The translations under genes and the position numbers were made by a program. Under the pieces are notes generated by a model that was not told where the DNA came from, did no database searches, and worked only from the letters and a program-made list of their open reading frames with translations. Shown in pieces: positions 19,755 through 28,801 of a stretch of 64,000 nt of DNA. Origin of the DNA: Sinorhizobium mexicanum. GTDB taxonomy: Bacteria; Pseudomonadota; Alphaproteobacteria; Rhizobiales; Rhizobiaceae. Each line of letters starts with the position of its first letter. The stretch's first letter is position 1. The stretch lies in NCBI RefSeq assembly GCF_013488225.1, contig NZ_CP041238.1, positions 1 through 64,000 on the forward strand. Reading direction: 5' to 3'.

Positions 19755-20744
19755 ATGAGCATCACAAAGCACATTCTATCCCGCCGTGCCTTCACGGCAC
19801 TTGCCGGTGCCGCCTTCCTTGCGACGATGGCGCCGGTCGCGTCATTCGCCCAGGACGTCACGATCCCGATCATCGTGAAGGACACCACTTCCTTCTATTG
19901 GCAGATCGTTCTTGCGGGTGCGCGCGCCGCCGGTAAGGACCTCGGCGTGAACGTGCCGGAGCTTGGCGCCCAGTCTGAATCGGACATCAACGGCCAGATC
20001 AGCATTCTCGAAAACGCCGTCGCCGGCTCGCCGGCCGCGGTCGTGATCTCGCCGACCGAGTTCAAGGCGCTCGGCAAGCCGATCGACGAGGCAGCAAAAT
20101 CGGTTCCGATCATCGGCATCGACTCGGCGGCTGATTCGAAGGCCTTCACCTCGTTCCTGACGACCGACAACGTCCAGGGCGGTCGCATCGCCGCGGATGG
20201 GCTCGCCGCGGCAATCAAGGAGGCGACAGGCAAAGAGGAAGGCGAAATCGCCATCATCACCAGCCTGCCGGGTGTCGGGTCTCTCGACCAGCGCCGCGAC
20301 GGCTTCCTCGACCAGGTCAAGACCAAGTATCCGGGCTTCAAGGTCGTTGCCGACAAATATGCGGATGGCCAGGCCACGACCGGTCTCAACATGATGACCG
20401 ACCTGATCACCGCCAACCCGAACCTCGTCGGCGTTTTCGCCTCCAACCTGATCATGGCGCAGGGCGTTGGCCAGGCGATCGCCGAGAACAAGCTCGGCGA
20501 CAAGATCAAGGTGATCGGCTTCGACAGCGACGAAAAAACCGTCGGCTTCCTCAAGGAAGGCGTGCTCGCGGGTCTCGTCGTGCAGGATCCTTATCGCATG
20601 GGTTATGATGGCGTGAAGACGGCGCTTGCGGTTTCGAAGGGCGAGAAGGTCGAAGCGAACGTCGATACCGGCGCGAACCTCGTCACCAAGGCCAACATGG
20701 CCGAGCCGAAAATCGACGCGCTTTTGAACCCGAAGGTAAACTAG
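19755..20744 (+). CDS. sugar ABC transporter, periplasmic binding protein (RbsB-like)
   Basis: A 329-residue solute-binding protein of the ribose/galactose class (peripla_BP_4). The N-terminal signal has a twin-arginine-like SRRAFTALAG, a hydrophobic stretch and a probable cleavage after ASFAQ. The mature part has the usual sugar-binder segments (IPIIVKDTTSFYWQIVLAGA, SPTEFKALGKPIDEA, VIGFDSDEK). It is the first gene of the transporter operon. The ligand is probably the sugar degraded by the neighbouring enzymes, such as L-fucose or another 6-deoxy or aldose sugar. Confidence 0.92.
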   Translation: MSITKHILSRRAFTALAGAAFLATMAPVASFAQDVTIPIIVKDTTSFYWQIVLAGARAAGKDLGVNVPELGAQSESDINGQISILENAVAGSPAAVVISPTEFKALGKPIDEAAKSVPIIGIDSAADSKAFTSFLTTDNVQGGRIAADGLAAAIKEATGKEEGEIAIITSLPGVGSLDQRRDGFLDQVKTKYPGFKVVADKYADGQATTGLNMMTDLITANPNLVGVFASNLIMAQGVGQAIAENKLGDKIKVIGFDSDEKTVGFLKEGVLAGLVVQDPYRMGYDGVKTALAVSKGEKVEANVDTGANLVTKANMAEPKIDALLNPKVN

Positions 20745-20761
20745 ACCTGGAGGCGTAAAGG

Positions 20762-20804
20762 CTACAGCGCCCTTTGCGCGTCTGATCAGACGCGCGGCGC
20801 TGTG
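20762..20804. repeat. palindromic intergenic repeat (ACAGCG...CGCTGT family)
   Basis: A long imperfect hairpin with ends ACAGCGC and GCGCTGT and a central TCTGATCAGA. It lies between the binding-protein and ATPase genes of the transporter, where it might act as an attenuator or mRNA stabiliser. It has CCTTTG on the left arm, which defines the forward orientation of the family. Confidence 0.75.
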
Positions 20805-20945
20805 GGCGGCGGTGGGTACGAGGGGCGCCGTCGCCATCCGGGTTGGCGCATAACCCCGGGGAGCAATTTTCGGGGTTATGCGCGGATAGGCGTTGCAGCG
20901 GCGCGTCGGCTTTGACGCGCATGCGCTGTTGAGGAGGAGGCATTC

Positions 20946-22493
20946 ATGATTGGACTTCAAGAGGTCGGCCATCGACACGCGCTCACAACCCCCGCCGGCC
21001 ACCCCGTTCCCAAGGGTGAGCCAATCCTCGAATTGCACAGCCTGCGCAAGAACTACGGCGCCGTCGAAGCGCTGAAGCCGGCAACCATGACATTCCTCTC
21101 CGGCGAGGTGCACGCTATCGTCGGCGAAAACGGCGCCGGCAAGTCGACGCTGATCAAACTGCTGACAGGCGTGATAACCCGAACCTCGGGCGAAATCCTC
21201 TGGTGTGGCGAACCGGTCCAACTCGCGAACCCCAACGAGGCGATTTCGCGTGGCATCAACGCCGTCCACCAGGAAGTCGTGCTCTGCCCCCACCTGAGCG
21301 TCGCGGCCAACATGTTCCTCGGTGACGAGATGAACAGGCGCGGCCTGATGCGCAAGCGCGCAATGACCGACGCGGCCCAAGGGGTGCTCGATGATCTCGG
21401 TTTCAACCTGCCCGCAGGCGCTGTCCTGGGCAGCCTGACGATCGGCCAGCAGCAACTGGTCGCGACAGCGCGGGCAGCGATGCGCGGCACTCAGTTCCTG
21501 ATCTTCGACGAGCCGACGGCCTATCTTACGCGCCAGGAATCCGAGCAGCTGTTCCGCCTCATTCGCCGGTTGCAGAGCGAAGGTGTCACGATCGTCTATA
21601 TCAGCCACCGCCTGGAGGAGGTGTTCGAGCTTGCCGACCGGGTCTCCGTCCTGCGCGACGGCACCCATGTCGGCACCCGGGCGATCGGCGAGACGAACGA
21701 GGCCGAGCTGATCGCGCTGATGATCAATCGCACGATTGAACAGATTTATCACAAGGAACATTTTCCCGCCGGCGAGACGCTCGTTGAAACGCGCGGGCTC
21801 TCCGGTCCGGGCTTTGCCGACGTGTCTCTGACGGTAAAGGCCGGCGAGATCGTCGGCCTCTACGGCCTGATCGGTGCCGGCCGCAGCGAATTTGCACTCG
21901 GCCTCTATGGCCGCCACCGGCTGAGTGCCGGAGAGGTCTTCTGGCAGGGAAGCAAGGTTGACATCGACAGCGAGCGAAAGGCGATGGAGCTCGGGATTGC
22001 GCTCGCGCCGGAGAGCCGCCGTGACCAGGGGCTCTGCCTCAACCTGCCGATCGGCCTCAACATCAACCTGCCGGTTTTCCGCAAGCTGACGCGCGGACTG
22101 ACGATCAACCGCGCCGAGGAGGCCGCGAACGCCGACCGCCAGATCAGGGATCTGAAGATCAAGACGCCGTCGCGCCGGGTTCTGGCATCGGCCATGTCCG
22201 GCGGCAACCAACAGAAGATCGTCATCGGAAAGTGGCTGAGCCACGGGGCGAAGCTGTTCATCTTCGACGAACCGACCGTCGGCGTCGATGTCGGCACCAA
22301 GGCCGAAATCTATCGGCTTTTCGCGCGGCTCCTGGAGAAAGGTGCGGGCATTATCCTGATCTCGTCCTACCTGCCGGAGGTCTACGAACTGTCGGACCGG
22401 CTGCATGTCTTCCGGCAGGGGCGGATTGTGGGAAGCCACGGCTACCGCACGGCCAGCCACGAAGAAGTGCTGGCGCAGGCGATCGGCGCGTGA
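20946..22493 (+). CDS. sugar ABC transporter ATP-binding protein (RbsA/XylG-like)
   Basis: A 515-residue ATPase made of two fused ABC domains, as usual for CUT2 sugar importers. The first domain has GENGAGKST, the signature region LTIGQQQL and Walker B FLIFDEPTAYL. The second has a degenerate P-loop (GLIGAGRSE), the signature MSGGNQQK and Walker B LFIFDEPTVGVD. Within the usual pattern the N-terminal signature (TIGQQ) deviates from SVGQQ. ATG 20946 is preceded by GAGGAGG. The permease follows 40 bases later. Confidence 0.94.
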   Translation: MIGLQEVGHRHALTTPAGHPVPKGEPILELHSLRKNYGAVEALKPATMTFLSGEVHAIVGENGAGKSTLIKLLTGVITRTSGEILWCGEPVQLANPNEAISRGINAVHQEVVLCPHLSVAANMFLGDEMNRRGLMRKRAMTDAAQGVLDDLGFNLPAGAVLGSLTIGQQQLVATARAAMRGTQFLIFDEPTAYLTRQESEQLFRLIRRLQSEGVTIVYISHRLEEVFELADRVSVLRDGTHVGTRAIGETNEAELIALMINRTIEQIYHKEHFPAGETLVETRGLSGPGFADVSLTVKAGEIVGLYGLIGAGRSEFALGLYGRHRLSAGEVFWQGSKVDIDSERKAMELGIALAPESRRDQGLCLNLPIGLNINLPVFRKLTRGLTINRAEEAANADRQIRDLKIKTPSRRVLASAMSGGNQQKIVIGKWLSHGAKLFIFDEPTVGVDVGTKAEIYRLFARLLEKGAGIILISSYLPEVYELSDRLHVFRQGRIVGSHGYRTASHEEVLAQAIGA

Positions 22494-22533
22494 TTGCGCG
22501 AACAGGGCACAAGGGACTGCAGGGAGGAACGAC

Positions 22534-23511
22534 ATGAGTGTGGAAACGGTTGAAACCAGCGCAGGGCCGACGCCGAGGAAGGGAATCAGCATCCTGTTCG
22601 GCCTGACGCTGGTCGGGCTGCTGCTCTTCCTCTGGCTGCTCCTTGGCTTCGCGACCAACAGCTTCTGGACGCCGAACAATATCAGCAACCTCCTGCGCCA
22701 GGGCGCAATGACGGCGATCCTCGCCGTCGGCCAGACCTTCGTGATCATCACAGCCGGCATCGACCTTTCGGTCGGGGCGGTCGTCGGCTTCACCAGCGTC
22801 ATCGTCGCATGGCTGCTGGCCGCCGGCGTTCCCCTGTGGCTTGCCCTCCTCGCCACCTTGGCGATCGGCGTCCTGATCGGCGCCTTCCACGCCTTCGGCA
22901 TCGTCCGCATGGGTCTGCCGGCCTTCATCATCACGCTGGCAACGCTGACCTCTCTGCGGGGCATCGGGCTGCTCATCACCAACGGCTCGACGATATCGAT
23001 CACCAACGAGGCCTTCACCAATTTCTCGCGGGCCGATTTCCTCGGTGTGCCGAGCCTGTTCTGGATGGTGATCGTTGTCGCCGTGCCGGCCTATATCTTC
23101 CTGCATTTGAGCCGTTTCGGCCGTTATCTCTTTGCCGTCGGCTCGAACAGCGAGGCGGCCCGCCTTTCCGGCGTCAACGTCAACCGCACGACCTATCTCG
23201 CCTATATCCTGTCATCAACCTGCGCCGCCTTTGTCGGCCTGCTGCTTGCCTCGCGCATCGGCATCGGCAACGCCACGCAGGCGGAGGGCTGGGAACTGCA
23301 GGCGATCGCCTCATCGGTGATCGGCGGCACAAGCCTGTTCGGCGCCGTCGGTTCAGTCCACGGCCCACTGCTCGGCGCTTTCATTCTTGCGACGATCAAC
23401 AACGGCGCCAATCTGTTGAACGTCAATTCCTTCTGGCAGCGCATCATCACCGGGCTGCTGATCATCGTCATCGTCTACTTCGACCAGCTCCGCCGGCGGG
23501 GCGAGCGATGA
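22534..23511 (+). CDS. sugar ABC transporter permease (RbsC-like)
   Basis: A polytopic inner-membrane permease of 325 residues with about eight to ten hydrophobic segments. The CUT2 motifs AGIDLSVGAVVG (near residue 75) and GGTSLFGAVGSVHGPLLGA are present. It forms the channel for the binding protein and ATPase upstream. ATG 22534 follows AGGGAGGA. The stop overlaps the next start as ATGA. Confidence 0.94.
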   Translation: MSVETVETSAGPTPRKGISILFGLTLVGLLLFLWLLLGFATNSFWTPNNISNLLRQGAMTAILAVGQTFVIITAGIDLSVGAVVGFTSVIVAWLLAAGVPLWLALLATLAIGVLIGAFHAFGIVRMGLPAFIITLATLTSLRGIGLLITNGSTISITNEAFTNFSRADFLGVPSLFWMVIVVAVPAYIFLHLSRFGRYLFAVGSNSEAARLSGVNVNRTTYLAYILSSTCAAFVGLLLASRIGIGNATQAEGWELQAIASSVIGGTSLFGAVGSVHGPLLGAFILATINNGANLLNVNSFWQRIITGLLIIVIVYFDQLRRRGER

Positions 23512-24548
23512 CCGGGGTTGCCGGTATGAAGGCCGTCCTCTGTCCGGAGCCGGGCCGCCTCGAGATCGTCGACCGCAGTCGGCCCGCGGCGCCGGCCGCC
23601 GGCTGGGTGCGCCTCGCCGTCAGCCATGTCGGGATTTGCGGTACCGACTACCACATCTTCGAAGGCAAGCATCCCTTCCTGCAATATCCCCGCGTGATGG
23701 GGCACGAAATCTCGGCAAAGGTGATCGAAGCCGGACCTGAAACGTCGCTCGCGCCCGGAACGCTGGTGGTGGTCAATCCCTATCTCTCCTGCGGAAGCTG
23801 TGTGGCCTGCAGAAGCGGAAAGCCGAATTGCTGTACGGCGATCCGTGTACTCGGCGTGCACACCGACGGTGCCTTCTGCGAGGAGATCGTCATGCCGGAA
23901 GGAAATCTCTATCCGGCTCATGATCTGGCGCCGGAAGCCGCCGCTACGGTCGAGTTCCTGGCAATCGGCGCCCATGCCGTGCGCCGGTCGAAGGCAGCGC
24001 CCCCTGCCCGTTCGCTGGTCATCGGCGCTGGCCCGATCGGCCTCGGGACGGCGATCTTCTCGCGCATCGCCGGACACGACGTGACGCTTCTCGACACGAG
24101 CGTGGAACGGCTGGCCTTCGCCGCCGACAGGCTCGGCTTCTCGCAGCGCATCGTTGCCGACGGCGACACGGAACGTGCGGTCGCGCGGGCGACGGATGGC
24201 GATGGCTTTGATGTCGTCTTCGATGCGACAGGCAACACGACGTCGATGGAACGGTCGTTCGCCCACGTCGCCCATGGCGGAACGCTGGTCTTCGTCAGCG
24301 TGGTCAAGGACGAGATCCGCTTCTCCGATCCGGAATTCCATAAGCGCGAGATGACCTTGGTCGCCAGCCGCAATGCCACACGAGTGGATTTCGATCATGT
24401 CGTCGCGTCGATCCGTGACGGGCTGGTGCCGGTCGACACGCTGATCACCCATCGCACGACACTCGCTGAGGCGGTGAACGATCTGCCGCGCTGGGCGCAA
24501 GACAAGGCCGGCCTGGTCAAGGCCGTCATCAAGGTGGATACCGCATGA
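23508..24548 (+). CDS. zinc-dependent alcohol/sugar dehydrogenase (MDR family)
   Basis: A 346-residue medium-chain dehydrogenase related to L-idonate, sorbitol and galactonate dehydrogenases. The catalytic zinc site is seen in GICGTDYH and GHE. The structural zinc cysteines are in CGSCVACRSGKPNCC. The Rossmann loop is VIGAGPIGLGTA. The start is ATG 23508, overlapping the permease stop; ATG 23526 is an alternative. It may oxidise a 2-keto-3-deoxy acid, lactaldehyde or the starting sugar; the sequence does not decide. Confidence 0.87.
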   Translation: MTGVAGMKAVLCPEPGRLEIVDRSRPAAPAAGWVRLAVSHVGICGTDYHIFEGKHPFLQYPRVMGHEISAKVIEAGPETSLAPGTLVVVNPYLSCGSCVACRSGKPNCCTAIRVLGVHTDGAFCEEIVMPEGNLYPAHDLAPEAAATVEFLAIGAHAVRRSKAAPPARSLVIGAGPIGLGTAIFSRIAGHDVTLLDTSVERLAFAADRLGFSQRIVADGDTERAVARATDGDGFDVVFDATGNTTSMERSFAHVAHGGTLVFVSVVKDEIRFSDPEFHKREMTLVASRNATRVDFDHVVASIRDGLVPVDTLITHRTTLAEAVNDLPRWAQDKAGLVKAVIKVDTA

Positions 24549-25378
24549 CCTTGATCGATGCGCACCAGCATTATTGGACGCTCGGCCTTGGCCATAACGA
24601 CTGGCCTGAGCCGGATCTCGCGCCGATCTATCGCGATTTCGGGCCGGAGGACCTCAAGCCTAACCTGGCCGCCGCAGGAATTTCGCGGACCGTTCTCGTC
24701 CAGGCTGCACCGAACGTGACGGAGACCGAGTTCCTGCTTTCCGTCGCCGAACAAGAGGAGAGTGTGGCGGCCGTAGTCGGTTGGGTCAATATTCTGGCCG
24801 CCGATGCCGCTTCAGAAATCAGGCGCCTAAAGGCTAACCCGAAGTTCAAGGCCATCCGCCCGATGCTGCAATCCATTTTGGAGACCGCCTGGATCCTGCA
24901 GCCGCAGGCAATCGCCACGCTGCAGGCGCTGCCGGGACTGGATATGCGGTTTGACGCTCTGATCCAGCCGCGGCATTTGCCGGTCATTGCGGCCCTTGCC
25001 GCTGAGGTGCCCGAGCTTGCGATCGTCGTCGACCATGGCGCCAAACCCTTTATCGCCGCCGGAAAGATGGAGCCGTGGCAGTCGGACATGGCGGCGCTGG
25101 CCCGTCGCCCCAACGTCTACGTCAAGCTCTCGGGGCTGGTGACCGAGGCTGGCGGCGGCTGGTCGGTCGAGAGGCTCAAACCCTACGCCGCGCATCTACT
25201 CGATGTCTTTGGAGCGGATCGCGTGATGTTCGGCAGCGACTGGCCGGTGGTGCTGCTCGACGCCGACTATGGCGCATGGTTTGCCGCGGCTCAGGAGCTG
25301 ACGGCGCACCTCACGTCCTCAGAGCGGGAGGATGTCTTTTCACGCACGGCGGCTCGCTTTTACGGAATTTCCGGCTAA
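24545..25378 (+). CDS. amidohydrolase 2 family, probable sugar lactonase (L-fuconolactonase type)
   Basis: A 277-residue TIM-barrel metal hydrolase of the amidohydrolase-2 group (COG3618). The opening metal motif is DAHQHYW (residues 5-11). Catalytic-site segments are VDHGAKP and FGSDWPV near the C-terminus. Characterised relatives hydrolyse L-fucono-1,5-lactone, L-rhamnono-lactone or 4-sulfomuconolactone. It overlaps the dehydrogenase by ATGA and ends the operon. With the aldo/keto reductase and dehydratase it fits the lactonase step of an L-fucose-like pathway. Confidence 0.88.
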   Translation: MTLIDAHQHYWTLGLGHNDWPEPDLAPIYRDFGPEDLKPNLAAAGISRTVLVQAAPNVTETEFLLSVAEQEESVAAVVGWVNILAADAASEIRRLKANPKFKAIRPMLQSILETAWILQPQAIATLQALPGLDMRFDALIQPRHLPVIAALAAEVPELAIVVDHGAKPFIAAGKMEPWQSDMAALARRPNVYVKLSGLVTEAGGGWSVERLKPYAAHLLDVFGADRVMFGSDWPVVLLDADYGAWFAAAQELTAHLTSSEREDVFSRTAARFYGISG

Positions 25379-25704
25379 GCAATTGCCTTGCCCGGCTTTC
25401 CTACAGCGGCGCGCGTCCGATCGGACACGCAAAGCTCGCTGTAGCACTTTGATTTGATACATGATTTTGTCCCTGAATCAGCAGCAGAACGGAAACAGCC
25501 TCGCGCAAGGGAGCGGGGGCAGCGTCGGAAATCCAGTAACATTTTACTGATAGATCTTGTTCCGGAGCGGGAAGGGCATATTGTTGCACCGCACAAGAAA
25601 CGTGGTAGTCTGCCAGCGATTGCGGACACCAAGACAAACAATCGCAAGCTTGCGTCCGACTGGGAGCGGCGTTGTCATTGATTGAAACAAGGGGTACGCG
25701 TCCC
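25379..25704. other. intergenic region before phaZ
   Basis: This 326-base gap holds a reverse-orientation copy of the ACAGCG palindromic repeat at 25401-25445 and otherwise no gene. The short AT-richer stretch after 25446 may hold the phaZ promoter, but no clear -35/-10 pair was recognised. Confidence 0.5.
25401..25445. repeat. palindromic intergenic repeat (ACAGCG...CGCTGT family)
   Basis: The hairpin runs from CTACAGCG to CGCTGTAG with central CGATCGG. The CAAAG marker lies on the right arm, the reverse orientation. Confidence 0.75.
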
Positions 25705-26979
25705 ATGTTCTACCAGCTCTACGAATTGAACCACGCCATGATGGCGCCGTGGCGCACGGCCGCGGACGCCCTGCGCCTCGCCTTCAACAATCCCATGAAT
25801 CCGGTCTCGCACACCTATTTCGGTCGTGCGACGGCTGCGGGACTGGAGGTTTTCGAGCGCGCCACACGGCGTTACGGCAAGCCGGAATTCGGCCTTCCCG
25901 AAACGATCATCGACGGGCAACCGGTGCCGGTGCACGAAAAGATCGTCTGGCGCGCGCCTTTCTGCAATCTCATCCACTTCGAGCGTTCTCTTCCTAAAGG
26001 GAGAGCGTCGGATCACAAGGTCCTGATGGTCGCGCCGATGTCCGGCCATTACGCCACGCTGCTGCGCGGCACCGTCGAAGCGCTGCTGCCACATGCCGAT
26101 ATCTACATCACCGACTGGATCGACGCCCGGATGGTGCCGCTCGCCGAAGGCACGTTCGATCTCGACGACTATATCGACTACGTCATGCAGATGCTGCGCT
26201 TCCTCGGGCCCGATACCCATGTGATCGGCGTCTGCCAGCCGGCGGTGCCGGTTCTGGCCGCAGCCGCGCTGATGGAAGCGGCGGAAGATCCGCTCGCACC
26301 CGCGTCGATGACGCTGATGGGCGGGCCGATCGACACCCGCATCAATCCGACGGCCGTCAATCAGCTGGCGAAAGAGCGGTCGATCGAATGGTTCCGCGAC
26401 AATGTCATCATGCCTGTGCCATGGCCGCAGCCGGGTTTCATGCGCATGGTCTATCCGGGCTTCCTGCAACTCTCCGGCTTCATGTCGATGAACCTCGACC
26501 GGCACCTGATCGCCCACAAGGAATTCTTCGCGCATCTCGTCAAGAACGACGGTGACGCCGCCGACAAACATCGCGACTTCTATGACGAATATCTGGCGGT
26601 CATGGACCTGACGGCGGAATTCTACCTCCAGACCGTCCAGGTCGTGTTCATGCAGCATGCCTTGCCGAAGGGCGAGATGATGCACCGTGGACGGCCCGTC
26701 GACCCGTCGGCGATCCGCAAGGTTGCGCTTCTGACCGTCGAGGGTGAAAACGACGACATTTCCGGCGTCGGCCAGACGAAGGCCGCGCAGACGATCTGCA
26801 CCAACATCCCGGAACATATGCGTCAGCACTACATGCAGCCGGATGTAGGCCATTACGGCGTTTTCAACGGATCGCGCTTCCGCCGCGAGATCGCGCCGCG
26901 CATTGTCGCTTTCCAGCGCGAGCATTCGCGGCGCGCAGCGCCGGTCAAGCAGCTCATCAAGGGCGGAAAGTCGGCCTGA
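25705..26979 (+). CDS. phaZ: intracellular polyhydroxyalkanoate depolymerase
   Basis: PhaZ mobilises stored poly-3-hydroxybutyrate in the cytoplasm. The 424-residue protein starts MFYQLYELNHAMMAPWR, the usual N-terminus of the family. The nucleophile is Cys177 in GVCQP, the cysteine variant of the lipase box that marks intracellular depolymerases. The C-terminal histidine region VGHYGVFNG is present. No signal peptide is seen. The start ATG 25705 follows AAGGGG; an in-frame TTG at 25672 is less likely. PHB turnover is a typical rhizobial trait. Confidence 0.93.
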   Translation: MFYQLYELNHAMMAPWRTAADALRLAFNNPMNPVSHTYFGRATAAGLEVFERATRRYGKPEFGLPETIIDGQPVPVHEKIVWRAPFCNLIHFERSLPKGRASDHKVLMVAPMSGHYATLLRGTVEALLPHADIYITDWIDARMVPLAEGTFDLDDYIDYVMQMLRFLGPDTHVIGVCQPAVPVLAAAALMEAAEDPLAPASMTLMGGPIDTRINPTAVNQLAKERSIEWFRDNVIMPVPWPQPGFMRMVYPGFLQLSGFMSMNLDRHLIAHKEFFAHLVKNDGDAADKHRDFYDEYLAVMDLTAEFYLQTVQVVFMQHALPKGEMMHRGRPVDPSAIRKVALLTVEGENDDISGVGQTKAAQTICTNIPEHMRQHYMQPDVGHYGVFNGSRFRREIAPRIVAFQREHSRRAAPVKQLIKGGKSA

Positions 26980-27148
26980 CAGGAACGGCCTCCGCTTTCG
27001 GCAATTGAAGGCGGTCGTTTTGCCCGTGCAGAGTCAAGATCTTGTCCGATTCCGACAGGGAAAGTCTTGCAGTGACGGCGGGCCTTTCCCACATCGTTTT
27101 CATCGGGTCGCGATTGTCGCGGCCCGCTGATTGCGAGGAATCGTGAAG

Positions 27149-27571
27149 ATGAACCAATCTGCATTGATCCGTCCGGACTGGACGCCCGCGACCATTGCAT
27201 TGATGGTGCTCGGCTTCGTTGTGTTCTGGCCGCTTGGCCTGGCAATGCTCGCTTATATCCTCTTCGGCGAAAAGCTGAGGGCGTTCAAGAAGGACGCCAA
27301 CGGCAGTGTGGATCGCATGTGCGCCGGTTTCCGGCGCAACCACCGTCAGCACTGGGCGCATCATCGCACCGGCAACGTCGCTTTTGACGACTGGCGCGAA
27401 GCGGAGCTTGTCCGCCTCGACGAAGAGCGCCGCAAACTGGACGAAATGCGCGAGGAATTCGACGCCTACGTGCGCGAACTTCGCCGCGCCAAGGACCAGG
27501 AGGAGTTCGACCGCTTCATGCGCGAACGCAAGAACGGCGGCCCTTCGCCGTCCTCCGGTGAAACGAACTGA
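27149..27571 (+). CDS. DUF2852 membrane protein
   Basis: A 140-residue protein with one or two closely spaced membrane segments (about residues 13-38, TIALMVLGFVVFWPLGLAMLAYILF). A long charged, probably coiled-coil tail rich in Arg and Glu follows (RLDEERRKLDEMREEFDAYVRELRRAKDQEEFDRFMRER). It matches the uncharacterised DUF2852 family of alphaproteobacteria. GTG 27143 is an alternative start. A strong hairpin follows the stop. No function is known. Confidence 0.82.
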   Translation: MNQSALIRPDWTPATIALMVLGFVVFWPLGLAMLAYILFGEKLRAFKKDANGSVDRMCAGFRRNHRQHWAHHRTGNVAFDDWREAELVRLDEERRKLDEMREEFDAYVRELRRAKDQEEFDRFMRERKNGGPSPSSGETN

Positions 27572-27585
27572 CCCGAAAGCAGTGA

Positions 27586-27616
27586 TCCGGCGTTTCATGT
27601 GAAACGCCGGATTCCT
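27586..27616 (+). terminator. hairpin terminator after the DUF2852 gene
   Basis: Perfect 12-bp arms TCCGGCGTTTCA and TGAAACGCCGGA are separated by TG and followed by TTCCT. The T-run is short, so termination may be partial. Confidence 0.65.
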
Positions 27617-27618
27617 AC

Positions 27619-27724
27619 TGCATGTTTCCTTAAATCGTAGCCGATTTAAGGGATAATGAAATGCAGCAGTTCAAAGTGTTACAGCGTCCTTTGCGCGTCC
27701 GATAAGACGCGCGGCGCTGTAGGC
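27619..27724. repeat. composite palindromic repeat (TGCATG hairpin plus ACAGCG hairpin)
   Basis: The first part, 27619-27667, is a hairpin with TGCAT/ATGCA ends and an inner CTTAAATCG/CGATTTAAG stem. The second part, 27680-27723, is a forward copy of the ACAGCG...CGCTGT family with CCTTTG on its left arm. The two lie 12 bases apart between the DUF2852 gene and the metallopeptidase. Confidence 0.75.
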
Positions 27725-27764
27725 CCGTACTGCGAATGATGCGCGAATCGGATAGAAAGGCGCC

Positions 27765-28520
27765 ATGTTTTCTTCTCTCAAGCGGCGCCGCCACAATGGA
27801 ACCCCTGCCGATGTCACGCGCGACATCGAGGTCGCCGGCAAGCTCCTGTCGCTGACCATCCGCCAGAATGCCCGCGCCACGCGCATGACGCTTCGTATCG
27901 AACCGGGCGGCCGGGCACTGAAGCTGACCGTTCCCGAAGGCCTGCCGGAGCGCGAGGTTCAATCCTTCCTCAACCGTCATCAGGGCTGGCTGATGACCAA
28001 GCTTGCGCGGTTTTCCGGCGAAAGCGAAATCGAGGAAGGAGGTTCCATCCTGATCCGCGGCGTGGCTCACCGCATCGAGAGAACGGGCCGGATCCGCGGC
28101 TTGACCGAGGCCATAGTACTCGGCGAGGAAAGTGTCTTGCGGGTGAGCGGCGGAGAAGAGCATTTGCGCCGACGCATTGCCGATTTCCTGAAGAAGGAAG
28201 CGCGCAATGATCTCGAGCGTCTCGTCGCCGTCTACACCGGCAGGATCGGGCGCCGGGCGCGGTCCTTGAGTTTGAAAGATACCCGCAGCCGGTGGGGATC
28301 CTGCTCCGTCGACGGCGACCTGAGTTTTTCCTGGCGCATCGCAATGGCGCCGCCAAAGGTCATAGCGTACCTCGCGGCCCATGAGGTTGCCCATCTTGAG
28401 GAGATGAACCACGGACCGGACTTCTGGGCCCTTTGCGAGAAACTGTGTCCCGACACCCGCGATGCCAAGCACTGGCTGAAGCGCAACGGCACGATGCTGC
28501 ACGCGGTCGATTTCGGTTAG
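27765..28520 (+). CDS. YgjP/WLM-type zinc metallopeptidase (DUF45)
   Basis: A 251-residue protein of the YgjP-like metallohydrolase family (M48-like, SprT-related). The zinc motif HEVAH is at residues 206-210, followed by a third ligand histidine in MNHGPDFW. The segment SRWGSCSVDGDLSFSWRIAMAPP just before it is the family signature. No signal peptide or membrane segment is visible, so it is probably cytoplasmic. The physiological substrate is not known. Confidence 0.9.
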   Translation: MFSSLKRRRHNGTPADVTRDIEVAGKLLSLTIRQNARATRMTLRIEPGGRALKLTVPEGLPEREVQSFLNRHQGWLMTKLARFSGESEIEEGGSILIRGVAHRIERTGRIRGLTEAIVLGEESVLRVSGGEEHLRRRIADFLKKEARNDLERLVAVYTGRIGRRARSLSLKDTRSRWGSCSVDGDLSFSWRIAMAPPKVIAYLAAHEVAHLEEMNHGPDFWALCEKLCPDTRDAKHWLKRNGTMLHAVDFG

Positions 28521-28674
28521 AACAGTCCTTTTTGTCGGCCGCTGGTTTATTGCCCGTCTAAAAAGACGCGTGGGCGCCGTAGCGCAGAATCGATCAGCAG
28601 ACGTATGGTTTCTTCGCCTTTGTGGTACAATGCATCTGGTGAGAAGCTGGCCGCCGCAACGTTGCGCCGGCCTA

Positions 28675-28727
28675 CTTGCAGCGTCGCGCATCTCGTCAGA
28701 TCCGACGTGCAAAGGACGCTGGAGCAC
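28675..28727. repeat. palindromic intergenic repeat upstream of trpF
   Basis: A reverse-orientation copy of the ACAGCG family (GCAAAGGACGCT on the right arm) is followed directly by a small hairpin GCTGCAC-G-GTGCAGC at 28731-28745. Both lie in the 281-base gap before trpF and will be part of its leader if transcription starts upstream. Confidence 0.7.
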
Positions 28728-28801
28728 CTTGCTGCACGGTGCAGCAGGGGACGCAACGTTTTGGCTCGACTCGGGCGACATTTCGTGCAAGGTCGCTTCC
28801 C

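Noticed and set aside
19842..23021. A 1059-residue open frame on the minus strand over the ABC transporter
   Set aside because: Same reason: the opposite strand carries three genes with strong family motifs and ribosome-binding sites.
27588..27609. Third parS-like sequence (CGTTTCATGTGAAACG)
   Set aside because: It matches only 13 of 16 positions and is explained by the symmetric terminator hairpin.
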